The position numbers were made by a program, and so were the translations under genes. 5,066 nt of DNA, from positions 1-5,066 of the forward strand of contig SKQJ01000030.1 of NCBI GenBank assembly GCA_007119075.1, in the 5' to 3' direction. Below the pieces are notes generated by a model. The model saw only the letters and a program-made list of their open reading frames with translations. It did not search any database and was not told the DNA's origin. The stretch's first letter is position 1. Every line of letters begins with the position of its first letter. The DNA comes from Bacteroidales bacterium (lineage in GTDB: Bacteria > Bacteroidota > Bacteroidia > Bacteroidales > PUMT01). Of this stretch, positions 1-5,066 are shown piece after piece.

Positions 1-264
1 GATTCCAGGCATCCGCCCCTTTCTTCCGATATCTCGTTTATCCGGTGGCTCGGGGAAAACAGTGTCCCTTTTGTCCTTGTTTTTACCAAATGCGACAAGC
101 TATCGGCCGGGAAGCTGGATAAAAACGTCGATCATTATCTGGGAGAACTCAAAAAGGAATGGGAAAATCTTCCTGCCCATTTCTGCACTTCAGCCATTAG
201 GCCCGGGGGAGGAGCCGACATACTTGAATTTATTGATAACACCAATGCAGGTCTCAATGCATGA
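1..264 (+). CDS. engB: EngB/YsxC ribosome-biogenesis GTPase, C-terminal part (5' truncated)
   Basis: Reading frame 1 is open from the first base to a TGA at 262-264 and gives the last 87 residues of a TRAFAC-class GTPase. It opens with DSRH, the stretch that follows the G3/switch II region in EngB proteins. The G4 guanine-specificity motif TKCD is at residues 29-32 of the fragment, and a TSA G5 element at 63-65 is followed by a Gly-rich turn. The WLGEN.VPF..VFTK pattern is typical of Bacteroidota EngB. In this family the protein binds GTP and helps late assembly of the 50S subunit in the cytoplasm. The P-loop (G1), G2 and G3 lie outside the window, so intactness of the whole gene cannot be judged. 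The stop position and C-terminal length look normal. Identification is confident from the motifs and their spacing. Confidence 0.9.
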   Translation, partial: DSRHPPLSSDISFIRWLGENSVPFVLVFTKCDKLSAGKLDKNVDHYLGELKKEWENLPAHFCTSAIRPGGGADILEFIDNTNAGLNA

Positions 265-282
265 TCTTAGACCCGGATATAT

Positions 283-312
283 TTTCAAATTCTTATAAAA
301 TAATTACTTTTG
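283..312 (+). promoter_or_regulatory. Putative Bacteroidota-type promoter of prs
   Basis: TACTTTTG at 305-312 matches the Bacteroidota -7 box TAnnTTTG exactly. TTTC at 283-286, 18 bases upstream, matches three of four bases of the -33 box TTTG. This would start transcription at about 318-320, leaving a short leader of under 30 nt before the prs ATG at 347. The surrounding sequence is AT-rich compared with the flanking genes. The box match is seen in the sequence; promoter activity is inferred. Confidence 0.55.
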
Positions 313-346
313 CATACCTAATCAAAAATCTAACCCATACCCGTAT

Positions 347-1285
347 ATGCATACCAAGGCGCCAATCAAGTTCTTTGCAGGCAAGGAGTCCAGATATCTT
401 GCCGAAAAGATTGCGGAAAGCTATGGAACTGAGCTTGGAAAATCTTCAGTGACCCGGTTTAGCGACGGAGAATTCCAGCCCAGCTTCGATGAGTCGGTAA
501 GAGGATGCGTCGTATTTCTGATCCAGTCCACTTTCCCCCCTTCCGATAATCTTTTCGAGCTGTTGATGATGATCGATGCGGCAAAGCGTGCTTCGGCATA
601 CAAGATCGTAGCGGTAATACCGTACCTGGGATTTGCCCGGCAGGACAGGAAGGATAAACCCAGGGTCTCGATCGGCGCCAAGCTCGTCGCCGATCTTCTG
701 ACCAAAGCCGGGGTATCACGGATCATGACCATGGATCTTCATGCGGACCAGATACAGGGCTTTTTCGACGTTCCCGTTGATCATCTTTACGCTTCTTCGA
801 TCTTTGTTCCCTTTATCCGCGACCTTGGGCTGGATAACCTGATGATAGCAGCTCCCGATATGGGCGGGACCAAGCGGGCCAATGCCTATTCACGATTCCT
901 CAATTGTGAAATGGTCATCTGCTACAAACTCAGAAAAAAGGCTAATTACGTTGATGAGATCACAATTATCGGCGATGTCGCAGGCAGGGACGTGGTGATC
1001 GTCGACGATATGATCGATACGGCAGGAACCGTATTGCTTGCCGCCGACCTGATGATGCAGTCGGGCGCGAATTCGGTTCGGGTCGTTTCTACACATCCGA
1101 TTTTTTCCGGCGATGCCCTGGAAAAGATCGATAAGTCGGTGATCAGCCAGGTGGTGGTTACCGACACCGTGCCCCACAACTATAGTTCCGGCAAGATAAC
1201 GGTCCTGACTGTTGCCGAGCTGTTTGCCACGGTGATCGACAAGGTCTACAATTATGAATCGATCAGCTCGACCTTTATAGTCTAA
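347..1285 (+). CDS. prs: Ribose-phosphate pyrophosphokinase (PRPP synthetase)
   Basis: The 312-residue product transfers pyrophosphate from ATP to ribose 5-phosphate to make PRPP, the precursor of purines, pyrimidines, NAD, histidine and tryptophan. Length is normal for class I bacterial Prs. Visible elements, in order: RFSDGE (37-42); GFARQDRKDKP, the ATP-binding region (95-105); MDLHADQIQGFF (129-140), which includes the conserved catalytic-loop His; APDMGG (169-174); the flexible KLRKKAN loop (194-200); and the PRPP-binding signature VVIVDDMIDTAGT (216-228). All key residues appear intact. The ATG at 347 is chosen because the family-typical IKFFAGKES start follows within a few residues and a promoter box lies about 35 bp upstream. 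No clear Shine-Dalgarno is visible, as is common in this phylum. The gene has its own promoter after engB and is followed by a 224-bp structured gap. Confidence 0.97.
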   Translation: MHTKAPIKFFAGKESRYLAEKIAESYGTELGKSSVTRFSDGEFQPSFDESVRGCVVFLIQSTFPPSDNLFELLMMIDAAKRASAYKIVAVIPYLGFARQDRKDKPRVSIGAKLVADLLTKAGVSRIMTMDLHADQIQGFFDVPVDHLYASSIFVPFIRDLGLDNLMIAAPDMGGTKRANAYSRFLNCEMVICYKLRKKANYVDEITIIGDVAGRDVVIVDDMIDTAGTVLLAADLMMQSGANSVRVVSTHPIFSGDALEKIDKSVISQVVVTDTVPHNYSSGKITVLTVAELFATVIDKVYNYESISSTFIV

Positions 1286-1328
1286 GGCAAGGTTGCATTC
1301 CGGGTGACAGGGCAGTGCCTTATTTTGT
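1283..1328 (+). terminator. Possible weak intrinsic terminator after prs
   Basis: TAAGGCA at 1283-1289, which includes the prs stop codon, is perfectly complementary to TGCCTTA at 1316-1322, and TTTTG follows at once. The 26-nt loop is long and the stem is only 7 bp, so efficiency is doubtful. A separate promoter for the next gene, downstream at 1410, supports termination or at least attenuation here. Confidence 0.3.
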
Positions 1329-1333
1329 CTGAC

Positions 1334-1390
1334 GAATCATCCATGCTGCATTTGTCGGTTTTTTGCAATAACCTGTCAGATGGATGATTC
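1334..1390. repeat. 11-bp perfect inverted repeat with 35-bp spacer
   Basis: GAATCATCCAT at 1334-1344 is the exact reverse complement of ATGGATGATTC at 1380-1390. Next to each arm sits a second inverted pair: TCTGAC at 1328-1333 and GTCAGA at 1375-1380. The two pairings interleave rather than nest. The right arm ends about 20 bp before the -7 box at 1410 and so covers the place expected for the -33 box. It could be an operator, or an RNA structure in the prs 3' UTR. Its function is unknown. Confidence 0.6.
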
Positions 1391-1396
1391 CTGATG

Positions 1397-1410
1397 AATA
1401 AAATTTTATT
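1397..1410. repeat. 14-bp perfect AT palindrome in promoter spacer
   Basis: AATAAAATTTTATT is perfectly self-complementary and lies directly against the -7 box of the downstream promoter, sharing its first T. An AT-only palindrome may simply reflect an easily melted promoter region. It could also be a binding site for a dimeric protein. Confidence 0.5.
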
Positions 1411-1417
1411 ACCTTTG
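1410..1417 (+). promoter_or_regulatory. Putative -7 box of the rplY promoter
   Basis: TACCTTTG matches the Bacteroidota TAnnTTTG box exactly and is followed by CAC, a context common for strong promoters in this phylum. The -33 position, around 1387-1391, has only a poor match to TTTG and is occupied by the right arm of the inverted repeat. Transcription would begin near 1424, giving a leader of about 85 nt before the ATG at 1510. It probably drives rplY and pth together. Confidence 0.6.
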
Positions 1418-1440
1418 CACCTCTTTTGGGTAATACAGTA

Positions 1441-1487
1441 AATGGTGTGATGGAGTGACGGTTTCCCGGAACTAGGTAGCACCCATT
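1441..1487 (+). promoter_or_regulatory. Possible hairpin in the rplY 5' leader
   Basis: AATGGTGTG at 1441-1449 can pair with CACCCATT at 1480-1487, giving eight pairs with one bulged T and a 30-nt loop. The 3' arm ends 22 nt before the rplY start. Leaders of ribosomal-protein genes often carry structures for feedback control, but this one has no motif that I recognise and could be a chance pairing. Confidence 0.25.
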
Positions 1488-1509
1488 ATTAATGTTAAAA
1501 TGAATTTTC

Positions 1510-2178
1510 ATGAAATTGCTGGAAATCAAGTGCAGCCGGCGTGAGAAGGTTGGAAAGAAAGATTCGGTCAAGCTCCGGAAACAGGGAAACATCCCCTGTG
1601 TTTTATATGGCGGCGAAGAAATCGTCCATTTTTTTGCCCCCGAAAACGACTTCAGGCATCTGGTAGTCACCCCTAATGTATATTTGCTTAAGCTTGACTT
1701 CGGTGACAAGGTGTATGATGCTGTTTTACAGGATATTCAGTTCCATCCTGTCAGCGACAGGGTGTTGCACATGGACTTTTTGCGGGTTTATAAGGACCGG
1801 CCGGTTTCAATTGCCATCCCCGTTCAGCTGAACGGGGTGCCCGAAGGGGTCAAGCAGGGCGGAAAACTGGCCCTGGAAGCCCGCAGACTCAAGGCAAGAG
1901 CCCTTCCAGACATTCTGCCCGATATTTTGCAGGTGGATGTTTCCCATTTGGGACTGGGCAAGTCTATCAAGGTGGAAGAACTCAAAATTCCCGGCATTCA
2001 GCTGCTTGATTCACCAAACCTGGTAATAGCTTCTGTGAAACTCACCAGGGCCGCACGGGGAATGACACTTGAAGAAGAGGAAGCCGCGGCCGAGGAAGCC
2101 GAAGCCGCTGAAGGCGGGGAGGCCGCCGACAAATCAGATGGCGAGGAAACAGCAGGAGATTCAGGGCAGGAGAGCTGA
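1510..2178 (+). CDS. rplY: 50S ribosomal protein L25 / general stress protein Ctc
   Basis: The 222-residue product is the long (CTC-type) form of L25, which binds 5S rRNA in the central protuberance of the 50S subunit. The N-terminal rRNA-binding domain (about 1-92) shows the family patterns RKQGNIPCVLYGG (23-35) and LQDIQFHPVSDRVLHMDF. The second beta-rich domain (about 95-182) contains PVQLNGVPEGVKQGG and the VDVSHLGLGKSIKVEEL segment. From residue 188 to the end the chain is a low-complexity Glu/Ala/Gly/Asp tail, a common acidic extension in this subfamily and presumably disordered. The ATG at 1510 gives the usual MK.LEIK start. No strong Shine-Dalgarno is visible; the preceding sequence is A/T-rich. 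pth follows after 35 bp with no terminator between, so the two are probably cotranscribed. Confidence 0.95.
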   Translation: MKLLEIKCSRREKVGKKDSVKLRKQGNIPCVLYGGEEIVHFFAPENDFRHLVVTPNVYLLKLDFGDKVYDAVLQDIQFHPVSDRVLHMDFLRVYKDRPVSIAIPVQLNGVPEGVKQGGKLALEARRLKARALPDILPDILQVDVSHLGLGKSIKVEELKIPGIQLLDSPNLVIASVKLTRAARGMTLEEEEAAAEEAEAAEGGEAADKSDGEETAGDSGQES

Positions 2179-2194
2179 GATTTCCCTGCCATGC

Positions 2195-2212
2195 CTGCAT
2201 ATTCTGCATATT
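2195..2212 (+). repeat. Tandem 9-bp duplication just before the pth start
   Basis: CTGCATATT occurs twice head to tail (2195-2203 and 2204-2212), ending one base before the pth ATG at 2214. It fills the place where a ribosome binding site would sit, and neither copy resembles a Shine-Dalgarno. It may be a recent slippage duplication. Confidence 0.7.
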
Positions 2213-2213
2213 A

Positions 2214-2777
2214 ATGAAATATCTGATTGCCGGACTCGGGAACTACGGTGAACAATATGCCAGGACCAGGCATAATATAGGATTTATGATATTGGATGCC
2301 CTGGCGGGGGCATCCAATATTTCTTTTCAGGACAGACGTTATGGTTTTGTGGCAGAATACCGGTACCGCTCACGCATATGCATACTGCTGAAGCCGACGA
2401 CATATGTCAACCTTAGCGGCCGGGCCGTAAATTACTGGCTGCAGAAAGAAAAGATCCCGCTTGAGAATCTTTTCGTAATAGTCGACGACCTCGCGCTCCC
2501 TTTCGGAACGATCCGGATAAGGTCCAGCGGAGGCGACGGCGGCCATAATGGGCTGTCAAATATCAGCCAGGTCCTTGGCAGCCAGGATTACTCCAGGCTT
2601 CGCTTCGGGATCGGGGGCGATTTTCACAGGGGCGGGCAAGTCGATTATGTCCTTGGCGAACTAAGCAGCGAGGAAGAGGCCATGCTGCCTGAACGGATGG
2701 AAAAGGTGACAGCTGCTATTCAAAGCTTCGTCACCATCGGGATCGGGAGAACAATGAACCTGTATAACAACAAGTGA
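2214..2777 (+). CDS. pth: Peptidyl-tRNA hydrolase
   Basis: The 187-residue enzyme cleaves the ester bond of peptidyl-tRNAs released early from ribosomes, recycling tRNA in the cytoplasm. Length is typical. Using the Escherichia coli enzyme as guide, Asn10 and catalytic His20 are present in GLGNYGEQYARTRHNIG (7-23), the equivalent of Asn68 is Asn66 in KPTTYVNLSG, the catalytic-partner Asp is in VDDLALPFG (90-98), and the equivalent of Asn114 is Asn112 in GGDGGHNGL. Two substitutions from the E. coli pattern appear, Pro11 to Tyr and Met67 to Val (Val65 here). Val at the second site is what I recall from other Bacteroidota, so activity is expected. The ATG at 2214 places these residues at their usual positions. 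It lies 35 bp after the L25 gene and functionally matches the S4 gene further down, since both deal with stalled peptidyl-tRNA. Confidence 0.97.
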   Translation: MKYLIAGLGNYGEQYARTRHNIGFMILDALAGASNISFQDRRYGFVAEYRYRSRICILLKPTTYVNLSGRAVNYWLQKEKIPLENLFVIVDDLALPFGTIRIRSSGGDGGHNGLSNISQVLGSQDYSRLRFGIGGDFHRGGQVDYVLGELSSEEEAMLPERMEKVTAAIQSFVTIGIGRTMNLYNNK

Positions 2778-2853
2778 TTTCCGGACAGATGGGTGTGCTG
2801 TTGCGGGCCCTTTGCAAAATATGAGCCTGTCAGACAAACAAGCGATTTAAATG

Positions 2854-2887
2854 CCCGGGCCGTTTTTCACAGGCGAAGCCGGCCGGG
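2854..2887 (+). repeat. GC-rich imperfect inverted repeat in the pth to regulator gap
   Basis: CCCGGGCCG at 2854-2862 pairs with CGGCCGGG at 2880-2887, giving eight G-C pairs with one bulged G around a 17-nt loop. It lies 24 bp before the response regulator start. The T-run is in the loop, not after the stem, so it is not a normal terminator. It could slow read-through or form part of the leader. The remainder of the 134-bp gap (2778-2911) shows no gene and no exact TAnnTTTG box. Confidence 0.35.
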
Positions 2888-2911
2888 TGCTGAATGTGAT
2901 CCCGACTAATA

Positions 2912-3631
2912 ATGGATGATCAGGGAAAGAAAATAATATCTTACTGCCCCGGCTTAGATGAAGAAATCCGGATGCTGGATTTATTGAATTCCCGTGGATA
3001 CGATGTCTTTGCCGCCGGTTCTCTTCCCCGTCTTTTAAACGCCTTATGCCAGAACAGATATGACCTGGCTTTGTTTTCCTTTGCTTCCGGACAGGAGAAT
3101 ATCACTGATCTCCCTGCCACTGTCAGGAGCCTGTGCAATTTGCCCGTAATATTCCTTGTCGCTGCCGATGCGCCCGTGGCATTCCCCGGAAGGGCGAAAA
3201 ACTGTTATGATGATTTCATTAAGTGCCCTGTCAACGAGGAAGAGCTTATTTTACGGATTGAAAGAGTTCTTTCCTGTCATGCCGCCCGCAAAATCAAACA
3301 CAGGACCGGAATCTTCAAGATAGGCATGATGTCATTTGATCCGGTGAACCGTATACTCCTTACTCCGCACGGCAATCGCGACCTTACCGGCATTGAATCA
3401 AAACTGCTGCATTTGTTGTGCCTGCATGGCAATAATATCCTGACCCGGAAACTTGCGCTGGAGACGATCTGGGGAGAAAACGATTACTTCAAGGCACGCA
3501 GCATGGACGTATATGTGACGAGGCTGAGGAAGCTATTCAGGTCCGATACTGCTGTCACGCTTTCAAACATACATAACGTCGGGTTCAGGCTTAATGTAAA
3601 GGAAAGAACGGATGGAAAAAACCGGCCATGA
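2912..3631 (+). CDS. OmpR/RprY-like response regulator with degenerate receiver
   Basis: The 239-residue protein has two domains. The C-terminal half (about 132-231) is a clear OmpR/PhoB winged helix: LTGIESKLLHLLCLHGNN, then an IWGENDYFKARSMDVYVTRLRK recognition-helix region and a final NVHNVGF-like beta hairpin (written SNIHNVGFRL here). It most resembles the RprY-type regulators of Bacteroidota. The N-terminal half (about 6-120) keeps the receiver layout, but key residues are gone. The acidic pair after beta1 is replaced by SYCPG (10-14). The phosphoacceptor Asp at the end of YDLALF is Ser56. The beta4 Thr/Ser is Val83. Only the beta5 Lys is kept (Lys104). It therefore probably acts without Asp phosphorylation. 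No histidine kinase is in the window. An in-frame stop 15 bases upstream fixes the start near 2912. Its end overlaps the S4 gene by 20 bp. Target genes are unknown; it is presumably a cytoplasmic DNA-binding protein. Confidence 0.88.
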   Translation: MDDQGKKIISYCPGLDEEIRMLDLLNSRGYDVFAAGSLPRLLNALCQNRYDLALFSFASGQENITDLPATVRSLCNLPVIFLVAADAPVAFPGRAKNCYDDFIKCPVNEEELILRIERVLSCHAARKIKHRTGIFKIGMMSFDPVNRILLTPHGNRDLTGIESKLLHLLCLHGNNILTRKLALETIWGENDYFKARSMDVYVTRLRKLFRSDTAVTLSNIHNVGFRLNVKERTDGKNRP

Positions 3632-4013
3632 AAAAACTGACCCCCGGATCGATAAATGGCTCTGGGCAGTACGGCTTTTCAAAACCCGCAACCAGGCGGC
3701 CGAAGCCTGCAGGAAAGGCAGGGTGCTGATCGACGGACAGGCGGTAAAGCCCTCCCGTCACGTCAGGGAAGGCGATATCATCAGCCTGAGGCGTCCGCCG
3801 GCGGTATTTACATACAGGGTCAGGGGCCTTGTTGAGAACCGTCAGCCGGCTAAAGCAGTGGAGAATTACCTTGAGGATCTGACCTCCGGGGAGGAACGGC
3901 AAAAGGCCGCGCACCAGAATATTGTCGTGTTTTCAAGGCGTGACCGGGGATCGGGCCGCCCAACAAAAAAAGAAAGACGAATTATCGACAGACTGAAGGG
4001 TCCGGATAAGTAA
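3612..4013 (+). CDS. hslR: S4-domain RNA-binding protein, Hsp15/RqcP-like
   Basis: The 133-residue basic protein carries one S4 RNA-binding domain at about residues 11-70: RIDKWLWAVRLFKTR (12-26), AAEACRKGRVLIDG (29-42) and KPSRHVREGD (46-55). A Lys/Arg-rich tail ends with GRPTKKERR. Length and tail match Hsp15 (HslR) of Escherichia coli. That family binds 50S subunits carrying a stranded peptidyl-tRNA; the relative RqcP (YabO) of Bacillus subtilis works in alanine tailing. The ATG at 3612 lies inside the regulator gene and overlaps it by 20 bp. The sequence GGAAAG at 3601-3606 is a usable Shine-Dalgarno, one of the few in the window. The ATG at 3628 is out of frame, and the overlap suggests translational coupling. 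Which of the Hsp15 or RqcP roles applies here cannot be decided from sequence alone. Confidence 0.93.
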   Translation: MEKTGHEKTDPRIDKWLWAVRLFKTRNQAAEACRKGRVLIDGQAVKPSRHVREGDIISLRRPPAVFTYRVRGLVENRQPAKAVENYLEDLTSGEERQKAAHQNIVVFSRRDRGSGRPTKKERRIIDRLKGPDK

Positions 4014-4045
4014 ATGCTGAATGAAGGGAGCCGGCCATTACGGAG

Positions 4046-4058
4046 ACCGGGATCCGGT
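4046..4058. terminator. Short hairpin in the convergent gap, weak terminator candidate
   Basis: ACCGG (4046-4050) and CCGGT (4054-4058) form a five-pair GC-rich stem with a GAT loop, midway in the 82-bp gap between the two convergent genes. There is no T-run on either side, so intrinsic termination is doubtful in both directions. No other candidate is seen in this gap. Confidence 0.2.
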
Positions 4059-4095
4059 GAAGGAAAGGAATCATGGCAATCGACGGCAGGCCCTG

Positions 4096-5066
4096 TCAGA
4101 AAGTGTAGGAAAGCTGAAGCCCGAACACCTGTTTTACCTGGACCCTGGGGGGAAGAGTGCTGTCAAACTGTCCGTCGCCGGTTGTATCGATCCTTATGGT
4201 GGCATTTTCATCATATTTCATATGGATATCCAGGTTAGCCGAAATATACTGGTTTATCCTCATGATTATACGGGTGTCGAAATCGACTGTCAGGTTCTGC
4301 GGCTTTTCAAGGTAATTTGAAAACAATTCAAGCTTTGACTGGGCGGTAATGTTTTCTATAAGTTCCGACCTGAACAAAACCCTTAGCAATCCCCCGAACT
4401 CATACCTTTTGTGTTCACCTGCCTCCACTCCGAATGCGCCGGCATTTGAAAGCTCTTCGTCCAGCACGTATGTCACCCGGCCGGCAACGGGGGACAGGTA
4501 AAAGCTGATATTGTCATCAAATTTGTGATCCATTCCCACCGATATATTCAGATATGCAGGAGCCATGAAGTCGGATATCTTGACTGTGTCGGTAGGCCTC
4601 CTGTAGCCGGGAGCGAACTGGGTCCTGAAGCTTACCAGTGAGCTGTAGGCCCAGTTTTCGGATGCCCTCAGGCCAAACTTCGATGACAGGTCAATCAGGT
4701 CATCGCTTTTAATGGTCTGCCTGTCTTTCTGGTTTATCAGTCCATACCTGAGATCAACGGCATTTTCCCATGTCGTCCTGTTGCCCGGGGTTCTGTAGGT
4801 CAGGCGATAATTGAAGCGGGAATTGAAAGACTGTGATTCGTGTCCTCCGGCGGCCCAGTTTGAAAGGGATATTTGAGAAAAACCGAGGGTAGTCTGTCCG
4901 GCACTGGTCCAGTAAGATGGCTTTTTCTCTTCCTGCTCATCCTGACCCTCTTCCTGCTCATCCTGTTCCACTTCCTGCTTTGTCTCTGCTGTCTCATTTT
5001 TTCCTTCCCCTGCAGCCCCTGTCTTCAGGGAGCCCGGGTTAGCTTCGGCGAACATGGGAGGCCGCA
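4096..5066 (-). CDS. DUF3078 family outer-membrane beta-barrel protein (5' end outside window)
   Basis: The minus-strand frame is open from the window edge to a TGA at 4096-4098, giving at least 322 residues. The first Met in the window (codon 5055-5053) is probably not the start. No signal peptide follows it, and the frame stays open upstream. Numbering from that Met, residues 17-46 are a very acidic Glu/Gln/Asp linker with a 7-residue repeat. SLSNWAAGG (63-71) is the family hallmark, followed by alternating polar and aromatic beta-strand pattern to the end. The chain closes with GLQLSYTF; a terminal Phe is the usual Bam-recognition signal of outer-membrane barrels. The family is widespread in Bacteroidota and has no settled function that I know. 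It converges on the S4 gene across 82 bp, so it is a separate transcription unit, and its promoter lies beyond the window. Confidence 0.82.
   Translation of the reverse strand, partial: RPPMFAEANPGSLKTGAAGEGKNETAETKQEVEQDEQEEGQDEQEEKKPSYWTSAGQTTLGFSQISLSNWAAGGHESQSFNSRFNYRLTYRTPGNRTTWENAVDLRYGLINQKDRQTIKSDDLIDLSSKFGLRASENWAYSSLVSFRTQFAPGYRRPTDTVKISDFMAPAYLNISVGMDHKFDDNISFYLSPVAGRVTYVLDEELSNAGAFGVEAGEHKRYEFGGLLRVLFRSELIENITAQSKLELFSNYLEKPQNLTVDFDTRIIMRINQYISANLDIHMKYDENATIRIDTTGDGQFDSTLPPRVQVKQVFGLQLSYTF
4927..4986 (-). repeat. 21-bp tandem repeat coding for an acidic 7-residue unit
   Basis: An identical 18-bp block (CTCTTCCTGCTCATCCTG on the plus strand) begins at 4927 and again at 4948, a period of 21 bp. 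A third degenerate copy begins near 4969. On the minus strand this encodes QDEQEEG-like heptads in the linker between the presumed signal peptide and the barrel of the DUF3078 protein. The period keeps frame, so copy number can change without breaking the gene. Confidence 0.75.

Noticed and set aside
62..298. A 78-codon plus-strand frame starting inside engB
   Set aside because: It overlaps the true engB frame, which has G4 and G5 motifs, and its own product shows no family pattern.
890..1179. Long minus-strand frames opposite prs
   Set aside because: They are shadows of the conserved prs coding sequence, with His/Cys-rich random-looking products.
1492..1503. Micro-ORF ATG-TTA-AAA-TGA just before rplY
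   Set aside because: Three codons in A/T-rich sequence occur by chance, and nothing suggests it is translated.
1320..1709. A 129-codon minus-strand frame across the prs-rplY gap
   Set aside because: It runs antisense into the well-supported L25 gene, and its residue composition looks random. No start context or promoter supports it.
2807..2816. GCCCTTTGCA as a promoter box for the response regulator
   Set aside because: It matches TTTG plus flanks of the rplY box but lacks the TA, and no -33 element sits at the right distance.
4014..4320. Two plus-strand frames (4014-4238 and 4021-4320) after the S4 gene
   Set aside because: Both are mostly antisense to the DUF3078 gene and have no recognisable protein features. 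The ATG directly after the S4 stop is tempting, but composition does not support coding.
1..5066. Mobile element, CRISPR array, toxin-antitoxin or defence system
   Set aside because: No transposase, integrase, regularly spaced repeats or small gene pair is seen. The content is mainly housekeeping.

Overview
The window most likely comes from a member of the Bacteroidota, probably a Bacteroidales-like lineage. Three things point there: the protein flavour of the L25/Ctc, Pth, Prs and RprY-like response regulator genes; a DUF3078 outer-membrane protein, a family I know mainly from this phylum; and two exact matches to the Bacteroidota -7 promoter box TAnnTTTG, in front of prs and of the L25 gene. 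Start codons mostly lack strong Shine-Dalgarno sequences, which also fits. I cannot name a genus.

Layout, left to right. Bases 1-264 are the 3' end of engB (ysxC/yihA), a ribosome-assembly GTPase. An 82-bp gap with a promoter leads to prs (347-1285, PRPP synthetase). A 224-bp gap follows; it holds a possible terminator, a large inverted repeat, an AT palindrome, a promoter and a leader hairpin. Next come rplY/ctc (1510-2178, L25 with an acidic tail) and pth (2214-2777, peptidyl-tRNA hydrolase). A 134-bp gap separates these from an OmpR-family response regulator with a degenerate receiver (2912-3631). That gene overlaps by 20 bp an S4-domain Hsp15/RqcP-like gene (3612-4013). Converging from the minus strand is a DUF3078 beta-barrel gene (4096-5066, 5' end outside the window).

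How the genes fit together. EngB, L25, Pth and the S4 protein all act on the large ribosomal subunit or on peptidyl-tRNA, and Prs supplies PRPP for nucleotide synthesis. The order prs - ctc - pth - (later) S4 gene recalls the Bacillus subtilis prs-ctc-spoVC...yabO region, so it looks like an old conserved neighbourhood. The unexpected member is the response regulator between pth and the S4 gene. Its phosphoacceptor Asp is replaced by Ser, and there is no histidine kinase in the window. I see no mobile element, CRISPR array, tRNA or rRNA. Most of the window is housekeeping; the points of interest are the embedded atypical regulator and the structured prs-rplY spacer.
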